In this document: piece after piece, positions 1-9,732 of the stretch
How positions within the stretch are numbered: position 1 is the first letter of the stretch
How the letters are laid out: each line of letters begins with the position of its first letter
Virus record (IMG/VR): IMGVR_UViG_3300020189_000049
Span: 1-29,924 of that record
Origin: a virus
Strand: one strand, 5' to 3'
Length of the DNA: 29,924 nucleotides
Position numbers and translations under genes: made by a program
Notes under the pieces: generated by a model
Databases searched by the model: none
What the model was told of the DNA's origin: nothing
What the model saw: the letters and a program-made list of their open reading frames with translations, nothing else

Positions 1-1197
1 AATTTAGTTGATGCTACTACTCTTTCCTCGACTAGTACACTTTACATTTTAAAAGAAGCACCGAATGGTTATTTTGAACTCAGCTTTGGTGATGGGTCAA
101 CGTTCGGTTCAGCACCGGCCGCAGGATCCAAAATTGAAATTGAATATCTTGTGAGTGCTGGTCCAGCTGCAAATGAAGCTACAGGTTTTGCAAGTGGTGT
201 AGATTACAGCTTCGGAGGTACAGATTATCAGTTCTCTGTAACATCTGTATCCGCATCAGCAGGTGGTAGCTTTAAAGAATCACTAGAATCTATTCGTAAG
301 AATGCACCATTCCAATATGCTGCTCAGAATAGAATGGTAACAGCTGCAGATTATTCTACACTTATTCTTCGGAACTTTGGATCATATATTAGCGATATTA
401 AAACGTGGGGTGGGGAAGAAAATCTACAGGCCAAGTTCGGTACTGTGTTCTGTTCGATTGTATTCAATGCAGATGTTGACGCAGCAACTATCACATCTCT
501 CAAAAGTCAGATTACAGATCTTGCAAATCAGTTAGCGATTCTTTCTTTTGAAATAGAATTTATTGATCCTGTAACAACCTATATTGAAACAGAAACATTC
601 TTTAGATTTAATCCACGACTTACTACACTATCTTCAAGTGCAGCACGTTCAGCAGTTAATAATGCTATTTCTAATTACTTCACGACAACAGTTGGTGACT
701 TTGATGCTGCATTCCGACGTTCTAATCTGCTTACAATTGTAGATGAAACAAGTCCAGCAATTCTTTCAAGCCGTATGAGTGTTCGTATGCAGCAAAGAAT
801 TACACCAACACTTGGTGCATTAAATTCTATTACAATTCGATTTCCACAACCAATTGCATCAGCAGACGATGAAAATTATATTATTACCAGTTCACAATTT
901 ATTTTCAGCGGTGAAAACTGTATTATAAGAAACAGATTGAATTCAAACGTACTTGAAGTATTCTCTAACACGTCAGCAACAGTACTAGTTGATAATGTTG
1001 GATCATATAATGCTGATGCCAATACTATTAGTATTTCTGGATTCAGACCAGCATCGATCATAGGTGGTGTGAATTACATTAAAGTAAAAGCAGTCCCTGC
1101 AAACCAAAGTGCCATTGTACCAAACAGAGAAGAGATCCTTGAATTTGATGCAGGTGAATCGTTTGCAAGAGCGGTTACAACGAGTGCGACTAACTAA
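1..1197 (+). CDS. gp6: Baseplate wedge protein gp6, C-terminal part (5' end outside window)
   Basis: The frame is open from the first base; the GTG at 151 is not the start, because the same frame upstream already encodes the family motif YFELSFGDG (about codons 24-32 of the visible part). This motif and the following 'ESLESIRKNAPFQYAAQNRMVTAADY' region, in which a structural protein is turned into a wedge ring, are typical of T4 gp6 / baseplate J-like proteins. About 398 residues are visible against roughly 660 for T4 gp6. In T4, gp6 forms the dimeric ring that joins the wedges around the hub and drives the baseplate switch on infection. The C-terminal part (about residues 280-398) is beta-rich and ends in 'FARAVTTSATN'. 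Its stop overlaps the next start by one base (TAATG), so the two are probably translationally coupled. It is the first gene of the baseplate block and sits next to the gp7-position gene as in T4. Confidence 0.87.
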   Translation, partial: NLVDATTLSSTSTLYILKEAPNGYFELSFGDGSTFGSAPAAGSKIEIEYLVSAGPAANEATGFASGVDYSFGGTDYQFSVTSVSASAGGSFKESLESIRKNAPFQYAAQNRMVTAADYSTLILRNFGSYISDIKTWGGEENLQAKFGTVFCSIVFNADVDAATITSLKSQITDLANQLAILSFEIEFIDPVTTYIETETFFRFNPRLTTLSSSAARSAVNNAISNYFTTTVGDFDAAFRRSNLLTIVDETSPAILSSRMSVRMQQRITPTLGALNSITIRFPQPIASADDENYIITSSQFIFSGENCIIRNRLNSNVLEVFSNTSATVLVDNVGSYNADANTISISGFRPASIIGGVNYIKVKAVPANQSAIVPNREEILEFDAGESFARAVTTSATN

Positions 1198-2153
1198 TGA
1201 GCCATACTACATTCACAGACAGAGATTTAGGCAGGCGTAACCTTTCCCTACTATCACAGAGGGAAGTTACGCAGGTACTTCCTGAATATTATCAGGAGAG
1301 ATATCCGAAGCTTATTACCTTTCTAGAAAAATATTATGATTGGGCAGACTCTGATGTATCACCGTCACATCTTATACAAGATTTATTTTTAGCAAGAGAT
1401 ATTTCTCAGTCACCAGCTGAACTTCTAGATTTTCTGGAAGATGAACTACTACTTGGTCAAGAATACTTTGGAGGCTTTCAGAACAAAAGAGCGGCGGCAA
1501 AGTTCTCTAATACTTTTTATAGAACTAAAGGTACGAAGTTCTCAATTGAACAATTCTTCAACGCATTCTTTGGTATTGATGTTGATGTACAATATCCTAA
1601 ATCACAAAGATTCATTGTTGGGGAAAGTGAAGTTGGCTTTGAATCTCAGAGATTTCTTACAAATGCAGAACTATATCAAGTCTTTTCTGTACTAATTAAA
1701 TCTGAATTACCACTATCAGACTGGAACGACGTTTATAAACTATTTGTACATCCTGCTGGTATGTACCTTGGTGCTCAGATACAAGTCGTATCAGTTGCAG
1801 ATGCTACCCCAGGTACAGATTCAGCAACACCTCTCGATGTTACCTATGTTGCACAGGGTGAGGCAGCAACCACACTCAGTGCAATTGCAGATACTACCGC
1901 TATCATAACTGTTGATTCTGATCTTAGCAGACTTAGAGTCGATAACAATACCGTTGGTCAAGAACCAAGAACATATGCAGATCTGTACAGTATGGGTCAG
2001 CTTGATAGTGCATACGACAACGTATCTGAATTCCTTGACACTAACTCGTTTAGAATGGATGAAGGTGTTGGTGATCCAGGCATTATGAGAATGGATAATA
2101 CCATCGAGCAAATGGACGAAGTAAATTACAAGTATTATGATAGTTCCGCTTAA
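1197..2153 (+). CDS. Virion structural protein in the gp7 position (putative baseplate wedge component)
   Basis: A 318-residue protein starting on the last base of gene 6. Residues about 29-50 contain LPEYYQERYPKLITFLEKYY, an acidic/aromatic helical opening found in baseplate-adjacent proteins of marine T4-like phages. It is followed by a conserved-looking alpha-rich region to about residue 200 with 'FYRTKGTKFSIEQFFNAFFG', then a low-complexity Ala/Thr/Asp part and a short C-terminal tail. Position between gp6 and gp8 equals that of T4 gene 7, but T4 gp7 is about 1032 residues, so this is at most a reduced functional counterpart; I see no direct sequence match to T4 gp7 by eye. The gene is followed by a 41-nt gap holding a late-promoter motif, so it ends the upstream transcript unit or reads through into the next one. 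Confidence 0.7.
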   Translation: MSHTTFTDRDLGRRNLSLLSQREVTQVLPEYYQERYPKLITFLEKYYDWADSDVSPSHLIQDLFLARDISQSPAELLDFLEDELLLGQEYFGGFQNKRAAAKFSNTFYRTKGTKFSIEQFFNAFFGIDVDVQYPKSQRFIVGESEVGFESQRFLTNAELYQVFSVLIKSELPLSDWNDVYKLFVHPAGMYLGAQIQVVSVADATPGTDSATPLDVTYVAQGEAATTLSAIADTTAIITVDSDLSRLRVDNNTVGQEPRTYADLYSMGQLDSAYDNVSEFLDTNSFRMDEGVGDPGIMRMDNTIEQMDEVNYKYYDSSA

Positions 2154-2159
2154 AATTTA

Positions 2160-2167
2160 TATAAATA
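2160..2167 (+). promoter_or_regulatory. T4-type late promoter motif TATAAATA
   Basis: An exact TATAAATA, the consensus -10 element of T4 late promoters (recognised by gp55 sigma with gp33/gp45 in T4), lies in the gap after the gp7-position gene, 27 nt before the ATG at 2195. No -35 element is expected for this class. The same octamer recurs in the two other substantial intergenic gaps of the window. Confidence 0.72.
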
Positions 2168-2194
2168 AAGTTAACAGTTTATTTGGATTAGCAG

Positions 2195-3220
2195 ATGACA
2201 AGACAACACATTAACATCGGTACAACTGCAAATGATGGCACTGGCGATACTCTAAGAGCTGCTGGTGATAAAATCAATGACAACTTTGTGGATCTGTACA
2301 AAATACTTGGTGGTGATTCTGACTATCCTATGTCAGGTATTTCATTCGACAGCACAGGTATTATCTTTGAAGGCACAACAGTCGATGCTTATCAAACATA
2401 TTTAAGAGCGAGTAATCCAACAGCAGGTGACGTACTTATTACAATGCCTGATTCTAGTGGTATTATGATCGTTGATTCTGCTGAACAAGATTTATATAAT
2501 AAGCACCTTTATACTACAAAGATTGATGGTGAATTAAGACTTCATGGTGTATCAGGCACAGGATATTATTTTGTTAATTATCTTGGCCAAGTCGATTCTG
2601 GCACGGATCTAAATGTTAACTTTCCAGCATTAGCAGATAGTGCTACATTAGTATTTGATAACCATACACAGACACTTACAAACAAAACTTTAACATCACC
2701 AGTAATAGATAATGCAATTGTTCACGGATCAGTTCAAGATTCTGCTGGTTTGGAATTAATTACATTTACTAGCACTGGTTCAGCAGTAAACGAATTAAGA
2801 GTCACAAACTCTGCTAGTGGATCGGGGCCAATCATTACTGTTTCTGGTGATGATGCAAATATTGATATGCAGTTAACAACAAAGGGAACTGGCACAGTAC
2901 TATTCAATGATCCACAGAGACTTGGTAGCGAGACTCTTACGTCATCTACAGCAATCAGTGTTACGGTACCACTTACAATGATTAATTCTGGTGCAGGCAC
3001 ATCGATGACTATGGGTGACGGTAACGGAATTGGACAAGTTAAAACGATCCTAAATATAGGTGCAGGATCATCAACTGTCACACCAACTAATTTAGGTAAT
3101 GGATCCACATTTACTTTGCATCAGTATGCTTCGGTGGATGCTATCTGGCAAGGAGCTAATTGGTATTTGATGGGACTTGATTCAGCAGCGGGTCTTGGAA
3201 ATAGAGTGATAGTGGCATAA
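2195..3220 (+). CDS. Tail fibre-like virion protein with 'IGTTANDGTGDTLR' N-terminus
   Basis: A 341-residue protein opening with INIGTTANDGTGDTLRAAGD followed by KINDNFVDLY (residues about 6-35), an N-terminal module widely found in phage fibre and baseplate-attached proteins of marine myoviruses. Residues about 160-180 hold a 'TLTNKTLTSPVI' element, another common fibre unit, and the rest is a Gly/Ser/Thr-rich beta region ending in a short 'IWQGANWYLMG' cap. It is the first gene behind a late-promoter motif and precedes gp8 by 9 nt with the ribosome site AGAGGA. It sits between the gp7 and gp8 positions, where T4 has no gene. Role in fibre attachment or as a short decoration fibre is inferred from composition and place; a specific T4 counterpart is not assigned. 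Confidence 0.68.
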   Translation: MTRQHINIGTTANDGTGDTLRAAGDKINDNFVDLYKILGGDSDYPMSGISFDSTGIIFEGTTVDAYQTYLRASNPTAGDVLITMPDSSGIMIVDSAEQDLYNKHLYTTKIDGELRLHGVSGTGYYFVNYLGQVDSGTDLNVNFPALADSATLVFDNHTQTLTNKTLTSPVIDNAIVHGSVQDSAGLELITFTSTGSAVNELRVTNSASGSGPIITVSGDDANIDMQLTTKGTGTVLFNDPQRLGSETLTSSTAISVTVPLTMINSGAGTSMTMGDGNGIGQVKTILNIGAGSSTVTPTNLGNGSTFTLHQYASVDAIWQGANWYLMGLDSAAGLGNRVIVA

Positions 3221-3229
3221 GAGGAAAAA

Positions 3230-4603
3230 ATGGCAGCAGTACTTAATCAACCAACCAAATTCTTACTGGCTCAGAGACTTCTGACAGAGGATTCTGATAC
3301 TAATCTATATGTTGCTATTGGACGCAGTAATGACTGGGACAGCTCAGACACTGCACCAACACCAATTTCTACTGAAAGAGAAGAAAGAAATCTTCGTCTT
3401 GCTATGCAGTCCATGAAACAAGTTACTGCATCTTCACTCGTTGTACCACGTCATGCTTGGTCTTCTGGTACAATTTATAGCAGATATAATGATAACCAAG
3501 AAGGTAACGAACCGACTCAGCCATACTATGTTATGACTGACGAAAACCAAGTTTACGTATGTATTCAACAAGGCAGAACAAATGCAGGTGTTGCTAAAAC
3601 ATCTACTGTTAAACCAACAGGAACATCAACTGAACCATTCCTTACTGCTGATGGTTACATCTGGAAGTTCCTTTATACAGTTGGTTCACTCGATGCTACG
3701 AACTTCCTTGCAGCTAACTTCCAACCGATTGAATTCATTACAGATTCAGCAGGTGCACCAGGACTTACAGCATCACAGGTAGAACAGGTAGGTATTCAAG
3801 CGGCAGCAGATTCATCCCATGAGATCGTCGGTGCTCTTATGCTGAACAATGGTTCAGGATACTCATCAACACCAACAGTTACTATCGTAGGTGACGGATC
3901 TGGTGCAAAACTACAGGCAACAGTAAATGGTGGTCAGGTAACAAAACTAGAACTCATTGATTCCTCTGGTACGATCACAATGGGTAAAGGTTATAACTAC
4001 GCAGAGATTCAAATCGCGGCACCAGTAAGTGGTACACAGGCAACAGCACGTGCTATTCTTGGTTCTAAATCTTCTACAGGGTTTGGCTTCGGTGCTGATC
4101 CACGTATTGATCTAAGAGCAAGAGCGGTTATGTACAACACCAAACCAAATGGTGCTGAAGGTGGTGACTTCCTTATTGATCAGGACTTTAGACAGATTGG
4201 TCTTATACAGAACCCAACACAATTCGATTCTAACTCACCTGGTAACCTGTTTACACAGGCAACAGCAAACGCACTTTACAGAATGCAGTTCTCTTCTATC
4301 GCTACTGCGTTCACGGTAGATAATACTATTCAAGGTGGTACAACTGGTGCAAAAGCATACGTTGATAAAGTAGATTCTGACCTGCTTTATTATCACCAAG
4401 ATGAATCTACTGGATTCACCCAGTTTGATTCGGCAGAAAGTGTAACAGAAATATCTGGCTCAGGATCAGGTGTTATCCAGCATCCTAAGTTGGTACCAGA
4501 AGTTGATCCATTCTCCGGCGATCTTCTTTATATTGATAACAGAGCGGCAATTACAAGAACATCTGGTCAGGAAGATGATCTAAAAATTATTATTCAGATT
4601 TAA
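3230..4603 (+). CDS. gp8: Baseplate wedge protein gp8
   Basis: A 457-residue homologue of T4 gp8 (334 residues). Seen directly: the N-terminal 'TNLYVAIGRSNDW' strand (about residues 24-36), 'HAWSSGTIYSRYND' (75-88), 'YYVMTDENQVYVC' (99-111) and 'STVKPTGTSTEPFLTADGYI' plus 'WKFLY' (about 125-149), which match the order of the gp8 core motifs known in T4 (GTIYxxY, YVLTxxxxVYKC, PTGTST..F.TADGYVWKY). In T4 gp8 is a dimeric wedge protein binding gp10, gp7 and gp6. About 120 residues are extra; residues about 199-279 form a Gly-rich 'NNGSGYSSTPTVTIVGDGSGA' unit of a type repeated in many phage structural proteins, which accounts for most of the surplus length. The ribosome site AGAGGAAAAA lies just upstream of the ATG. 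Confidence 0.9.
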   Translation: MAAVLNQPTKFLLAQRLLTEDSDTNLYVAIGRSNDWDSSDTAPTPISTEREERNLRLAMQSMKQVTASSLVVPRHAWSSGTIYSRYNDNQEGNEPTQPYYVMTDENQVYVCIQQGRTNAGVAKTSTVKPTGTSTEPFLTADGYIWKFLYTVGSLDATNFLAANFQPIEFITDSAGAPGLTASQVEQVGIQAAADSSHEIVGALMLNNGSGYSSTPTVTIVGDGSGAKLQATVNGGQVTKLELIDSSGTITMGKGYNYAEIQIAAPVSGTQATARAILGSKSSTGFGFGADPRIDLRARAVMYNTKPNGAEGGDFLIDQDFRQIGLIQNPTQFDSNSPGNLFTQATANALYRMQFSSIATAFTVDNTIQGGTTGAKAYVDKVDSDLLYYHQDESTGFTQFDSAESVTEISGSGSGVIQHPKLVPEVDPFSGDLLYIDNRAAITRTSGQEDDLKIIIQI

Positions 4604-4614
4604 CGGTGTAGGAA

Positions 4615-7600
4615 ATGCCAAATACATTTAATTCAAATACCTTTGCATCAACTTATAAAGATGATTTTCTTGATAGTGATAACTTTCACCGAATCCTGTT
4701 TAACAGCGGTAAGGCACTTCAAGCACGTGAACTTACTCAGATGCAAACCATTATCCAAGAGGAGATGGGGCGGCTTGGGCGTTTCTTCTTTAAGGAAGGT
4801 GCAGCTGTAGAACCTGGTGGTTTTGGTGTATCTAATCCTGAATTTATTAAACTCAATACTTCAGTTAACACGCTTCCTGCTAATCCAAACGATCTGGTAG
4901 GTGTTGAGCTTACATCTGACGGCGGTATCAAAGTTGAGGTACAAGAGGTATTGACTGCGACAGCAAGTGATCCTGCAACGCTCTTTGTAAAATACACTGA
5001 CACCTCTTCTGGTACAGCAGGAGCTACTACGATTCGTGTAGCACAAGGTGAAGATCTCAGCGGTGGAGGTTATACCCTTACTATTGGTTCAACTGGTACT
5101 GGCCAGACAGCACCTATTGTTGGTCGTGGTTCTAAGTTCCACAATGCTGAAGGTGTGTTCTTTGCTAAAGATCACTTTGTATACGCACCACCACAATCAA
5201 TTACCGTTGCAAAATATTCTCAAACACCTGATGCTGATCTAGGCTTTCTGGTAACAGAAGATATTGTTACAGTAGATGATGATGATGGTCTTTATGATAA
5301 CCAAGGTGCCACACCTAACCGTTCATCGCCAGGTGCTGACAGATATAGAATCAGACTTACCCTTATTAATATGGCTGATGTAGATTCTGATCAGAATTCT
5401 ATTGAAATCGCAAACATGCGTAATGGTTTGATTGAAGCACAGATTGAGGCAGAAGATGATCTAGCAGTAATTGGTGATATTCTTGCTACAAGAACAAAGG
5501 AAGAATCTGGTAACTATATTGCTAAACCATTCCAGCTTTCTTTTGATACGGATTCGGCTGATACGTCAATATTAAACTTTAACGTTACTCCAGGCCTAGC
5601 ATATGTAAATGGTTATCGTGCAGAAACAGAGCTTTTCACAGAAGTTCCGGTATTAAAACCAAGAACTACAGTAACAGAGAACAACGAGGTTTCAGCAGCT
5701 AACTTCGGTAACTATGTTCTTGCACTTGGTGAAGATAGTGCTGGTGGCAGAAACAGTTACGGACTTCCGAATATCAGTCAATTTGAACAGTTTAACCTAA
5801 GAAACCAAGTACATTATGGTGGTAGTACAATTGGTACTGCACGTATCAAAGCTATTGAAGAAGATACTGGTGGTAACTATCGTCTTTATCTCTTTGATGT
5901 TCAGATGAATGCCGGTCAGGCATTCCGTCGAATCCGTTCGCTTGGCACATCTGGTACAAATTACTTCAACGTTGATACAACTGGTGGTGTAAAGAGATTC
6001 GATACAACTGTAGATCTTGATAATCTTATTTTTGATCTTCCAGTTACACGTCCGAGAGCACTGACAGATATCAGTCTTACTGTACAGAGATTCGGTTCAT
6101 TTACAGCAACTGGTTCAGTAGCAACCCTTACGCTAACAGCTGCAGATGAAACATTTGCGAATACAACAGACTGGATCGTCGCGGACTCAGCAATTAATAC
6201 AGGTCTTGCTATCGCAGGTGCTGGTACACAATCAGCTACTATTACTGGTGTAGCACCAGGAGCAACAGTCGATGTTGCTTACTACGTTAACAAGTCTAAT
6301 GCTACAGTCAGAACAAAAACACTGAACACTGCCGTAACTGAAACAATCACACCAGGTAGTGATGAAATAGTTCAATTTTCAAATGTTGATATCTTTAAGG
6401 TAAACAGTATTGAAGATAGTAGCGGTAACGATATTTCTGATCGGTATATTATTGATAATGGTCAGAGAGATGATTATTACGCACGTGGTAGATTAAGGCT
6501 TCGCGGGGGAGCGCAGGCACGAGGAAGTAGAGCAGTTTCAGTAGATTACGATCACTTTAGTCACGGTGCGGCTGGTTCCTTCTTTGCGGTAAACTCTTAT
6601 ACTGGTCAGGTTAACTACGAAGATATTCCAAGTTATACCTATAGAGATGGGACAACAGTTAATCTTAGAGACGTTCTTGATTTCCGTTCTTCTGTTAATT
6701 CATCTGGTACATTTGGATCAGGTGCACGTATCAACGAGATCCCACAGAACACCGATCTAATTACAACTGACGTAGAGTACTACCTTCCAAAGAATGCTAT
6801 TCTCGTAATTGATACAGATGGCGTACTATCAGTTAGAGAGGGTCAACCAAATCTTCAGCCACAATTCCCAAGTATCTCACCAGATGAACTTGAACTTTTC
6901 AGAGTTCAGATGAATCCTTATACTGTTAATGACAGTGACTTGGTATCAACACGTATTGATGCTAAGAGATACACAATGGCAGATATCGGTCGTCTTGAAA
7001 AAAGAATTGACAATTTAGAAGAACTTACATCACTCTCACTTCTTGAGCTTGATACACAGGCATTCAGTGTACTTGATTCGGCAGATAATACTCGATTCAA
7101 ATCTGGTATCTTCGTAGATAACTTTGCAGATCACCAGAGATCACTGACAACAGGTATTGATTATAGAGCAGCTATCGATCCTCAAGGTAAGGTTATGAAA
7201 CCAAGAGCGATTGAGAAAAACGTTCCTCTTGCTTATGATTCATCACAGTCATCTAACGTTATTCTAAAAGGTGATAATGTATATCTGAATTATACCCACG
7301 TAAGTTATATTAATCAACCGTTGGCATCTAGCGCAATTAATGTTAATCCATTCGCAGTTGTTCAAGGTAAAGGTAAAATTAAGCTATCACCAGCATCTGA
7401 TACATGGAAAGAAATAAGATACAATCCAGATAGAACAGTAAGTGGTGGGACAAAAATTAGACAATCTGATCGTCTTCTTGCTAACCAACAGATTTGGAAC
7501 TGGGCAGGAACTAGTATAAATGATATCAACGTTAACGGTGTGGTTGTAGGTCAAACACTTGCTCAACAAACTAATAATACTGGTGACACCCAAACAACAG

Positions 7601-9729
7601 GTAGTATCTCGGTCGCTAGTATAGAAACCACGCGTGAGCTTATTAGTGATAGAGTAGTTTCAAGAGTCTCTATTCCGTTTATGAGAAGTATAAAGGTATT
7701 CTTTAAAGCACAGGGTCTAAGACCAAATACAAGATACTTCGGATTTTTCAATAAGAAACCAGTTGCTAGCTGGCTAAGAGAAGAAGCTTTCCAAAGTGTA
7801 GCATCAAACGTTGTTGATTACGGTGATCAATATGCAAATGCAACAGCTCACCCAGATGGTGCTACAAATCTGATTTCAGATACTAACGGTACTATTACAG
7901 GATCATTCTTTATACCTTCAACAGATTCTACCAAGTTTAGAACTGGTGAGGCAGAATTTACTCTTTTAGATGTTTCTGCATATGACCTAACTGAAGCTAT
8001 TTCACAAGCATCAACAACTTTCATTTCTTCTGGTGTACTAGAAACACGACAGAGAACATTCCTTTCTACGAGACACGTAACACTTACAGGATCTGGTACT
8101 TCTAGAAGAGTTTCTACCCCTGATGGATCTGGTCAGGCCGAGCCCGGTCCAGATCCACTAGCACAAACATTCTTTGTCACAGAAAGAACTGGTATCTTTG
8201 CAACAAAGATCGATATCTTCTTTGAAACAAAAGCATCCGATGGCGTACCGGCATTTGTAGAACTTCGTCCAGTAGTTAATGGTTATCCATCAGCAACAGA
8301 GACATATCCAGGATCAACAGTATTCCTTGCACCTAGCTCTATTACTACAAGTACAGATGCTTCAGTAGCTACAACATTCGAATTCGATGAACCAATCTAT
8401 CTTCCAAATGGTGAACATTGTATTGTAATTGGAAGTGATAGTAACGCATATAAAGCATATATTGCTGAAACATATGCATTTGTATTAGGTACAACTGAAA
8501 GACGTGTTAATAGTCAGCCAACACTTGGTTCACTATTTAAATCTCAGAACGCAAGGACATGGGAGGCAGATCAAACAAAAGATCTTACTTTCCAGCTTTA
8601 CCGTGCAGATTTTGATACTGCAGGTGGTTATGCAATTATTGAAAACGTAGATCTTGCACCAACACTTCTTGCTGGTAGAACACAGTTTGGGGGATTACTT
8701 AATAATCCTCTTACCACAACCAATGGCAGTGCAGTTGTACAGGTCAAACATCCTAACCATGGTCTGTTCGTTGGTAATACAGTAACAATTGCAGGTGCTA
8801 CTGCAACAGGGGGTATTTCAGCAGGTAACCTAAATGGTAATAGAACAATCGTAGCTATTGACGGTACAGGATACACATTCACAGCAGGCGCTTCAGCAAC
8901 AAGTGATGCAGTTGGTGGTGGTACGGCAATTACTGCAAGTCACCAAGCACAAGGTGATATGGCACTACCATTTATCGGTGAACCACTTCTTCCAATCCTT
9001 ACCGATCTTACTTACGAGGCTAAGTTTACTTCTGGTAGATCTTATGCACACTCCGGTGGTTCATTACAAGTACCATATGTGAAAGATACAACATATAGAA
9101 ATATCCAAGATAAATCGCTTATCAGATTTAATTCACCGAAGGTAATTGCAACTGCAACAAATGAAACAAGTGAACTTGGTGCTGGTATTCGTTCAAATAC
9201 TTACAAGGTGAGCTTTAGCACAACAAATTCAAAAGTATCACCTGTACTTGATATGCAACGTGCATCGGTAACAATGATCAATAACATTATTGATAGACCA
9301 GCAGCTGCAGCCGTAGCAGGATCATTCAATGAACCGCTGGACACATTCGTAGCAGAGACTGATCCAGATGACGGTTCAGCACTTGCTAAACACCTTACAA
9401 ATGTTATTGGTCTTGAAGAATCTGCAAAGGGTCTAAAGATCCTGCTTGGTGCAACACGTCCAAATGAAGCAGAAATCGAAGTCTACTATAGAACAAATGC
9501 TGAAGGTGATATTAATGAGGCATCATTTACAGAAGTAACGGTAGAAGGTGTACAACCAGCATCTGATGAAACAGGATTCAGATTTAGAGAATATGAATAT
9601 CTCGCTGGTGGGTTAGGTGGTACGCTTGACGACTTTACAGAATTCCAGGTAAAAGTTGTTATGCTTTCTACCAATAGTTCTAAAGTACCAGTAATTAGGG
9701 ATTTACGAGTGATTGCATTGGCGGTATAA
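4615..9729 (+). CDS. DUF4815-type baseplate/fibre virion protein, 1704 residues
   Basis: The N-terminus (residues about 15-70: 'DDFLDSDNFHRILFNSGKAL', 'QARELTQMQTIIQEEMGRLGRF', then 'FKEG') matches the DUF4815 family, a large structural protein of cyanophages and other marine T4-like phages. A further family element, 'ADIGRLEKRIDNLEELTSLS' then 'LLELD', at about residues 789-815, is a short coiled coil. Between these are long beta-rich stretches. A separable module of about 80 residues (roughly 1362-1441, 'HPNHGLFVGNTVTIAG...GISAGNLNG') looks inserted. The gene lies directly after gp8, the place where T4 has gp9/gp10, so it may do the work of connecting the wedge to receptor-binding proteins; that role is inference. 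It starts 11 nt after gp8 with a TAGGAA ribosome site. One intact frame, no truncation. Confidence 0.82.
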   Translation: MPNTFNSNTFASTYKDDFLDSDNFHRILFNSGKALQARELTQMQTIIQEEMGRLGRFFFKEGAAVEPGGFGVSNPEFIKLNTSVNTLPANPNDLVGVELTSDGGIKVEVQEVLTATASDPATLFVKYTDTSSGTAGATTIRVAQGEDLSGGGYTLTIGSTGTGQTAPIVGRGSKFHNAEGVFFAKDHFVYAPPQSITVAKYSQTPDADLGFLVTEDIVTVDDDDGLYDNQGATPNRSSPGADRYRIRLTLINMADVDSDQNSIEIANMRNGLIEAQIEAEDDLAVIGDILATRTKEESGNYIAKPFQLSFDTDSADTSILNFNVTPGLAYVNGYRAETELFTEVPVLKPRTTVTENNEVSAANFGNYVLALGEDSAGGRNSYGLPNISQFEQFNLRNQVHYGGSTIGTARIKAIEEDTGGNYRLYLFDVQMNAGQAFRRIRSLGTSGTNYFNVDTTGGVKRFDTTVDLDNLIFDLPVTRPRALTDISLTVQRFGSFTATGSVATLTLTAADETFANTTDWIVADSAINTGLAIAGAGTQSATITGVAPGATVDVAYYVNKSNATVRTKTLNTAVTETITPGSDEIVQFSNVDIFKVNSIEDSSGNDISDRYIIDNGQRDDYYARGRLRLRGGAQARGSRAVSVDYDHFSHGAAGSFFAVNSYTGQVNYEDIPSYTYRDGTTVNLRDVLDFRSSVNSSGTFGSGARINEIPQNTDLITTDVEYYLPKNAILVIDTDGVLSVREGQPNLQPQFPSISPDELELFRVQMNPYTVNDSDLVSTRIDAKRYTMADIGRLEKRIDNLEELTSLSLLELDTQAFSVLDSADNTRFKSGIFVDNFADHQRSLTTGIDYRAAIDPQGKVMKPRAIEKNVPLAYDSSQSSNVILKGDNVYLNYTHVSYINQPLASSAINVNPFAVVQGKGKIKLSPASDTWKEIRYNPDRTVSGGTKIRQSDRLLANQQIWNWAGTSINDINVNGVVVGQTLAQQTNNTGDTQTTGSISVASIETTRELISDRVVSRVSIPFMRSIKVFFKAQGLRPNTRYFGFFNKKPVASWLREEAFQSVASNVVDYGDQYANATAHPDGATNLISDTNGTITGSFFIPSTDSTKFRTGEAEFTLLDVSAYDLTEAISQASTTFISSGVLETRQRTFLSTRHVTLTGSGTSRRVSTPDGSGQAEPGPDPLAQTFFVTERTGIFATKIDIFFETKASDGVPAFVELRPVVNGYPSATETYPGSTVFLAPSSITTSTDASVATTFEFDEPIYLPNGEHCIVIGSDSNAYKAYIAETYAFVLGTTERRVNSQPTLGSLFKSQNARTWEADQTKDLTFQLYRADFDTAGGYAIIENVDLAPTLLAGRTQFGGLLNNPLTTTNGSAVVQVKHPNHGLFVGNTVTIAGATATGGISAGNLNGNRTIVAIDGTGYTFTAGASATSDAVGGGTAITASHQAQGDMALPFIGEPLLPILTDLTYEAKFTSGRSYAHSGGSLQVPYVKDTTYRNIQDKSLIRFNSPKVIATATNETSELGAGIRSNTYKVSFSTTNSKVSPVLDMQRASVTMINNIIDRPAAAAVAGSFNEPLDTFVAETDPDDGSALAKHLTNVIGLEESAKGLKILLGATRPNEAEIEVYYRTNAEGDINEASFTEVTVEGVQPASDETGFRFREYEYLAGGLGGTLDDFTEFQVKVVMLSTNSSKVPVIRDLRVIALAV

Positions 9730-9732
9730 TAA

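Noticed and set aside
151-153. GTG at 151 as start of the first gene
   Set aside because: The frame is open to base 1 and the upstream codons encode the gp6 motif YFELSFGDG, so the gene begins before the window.
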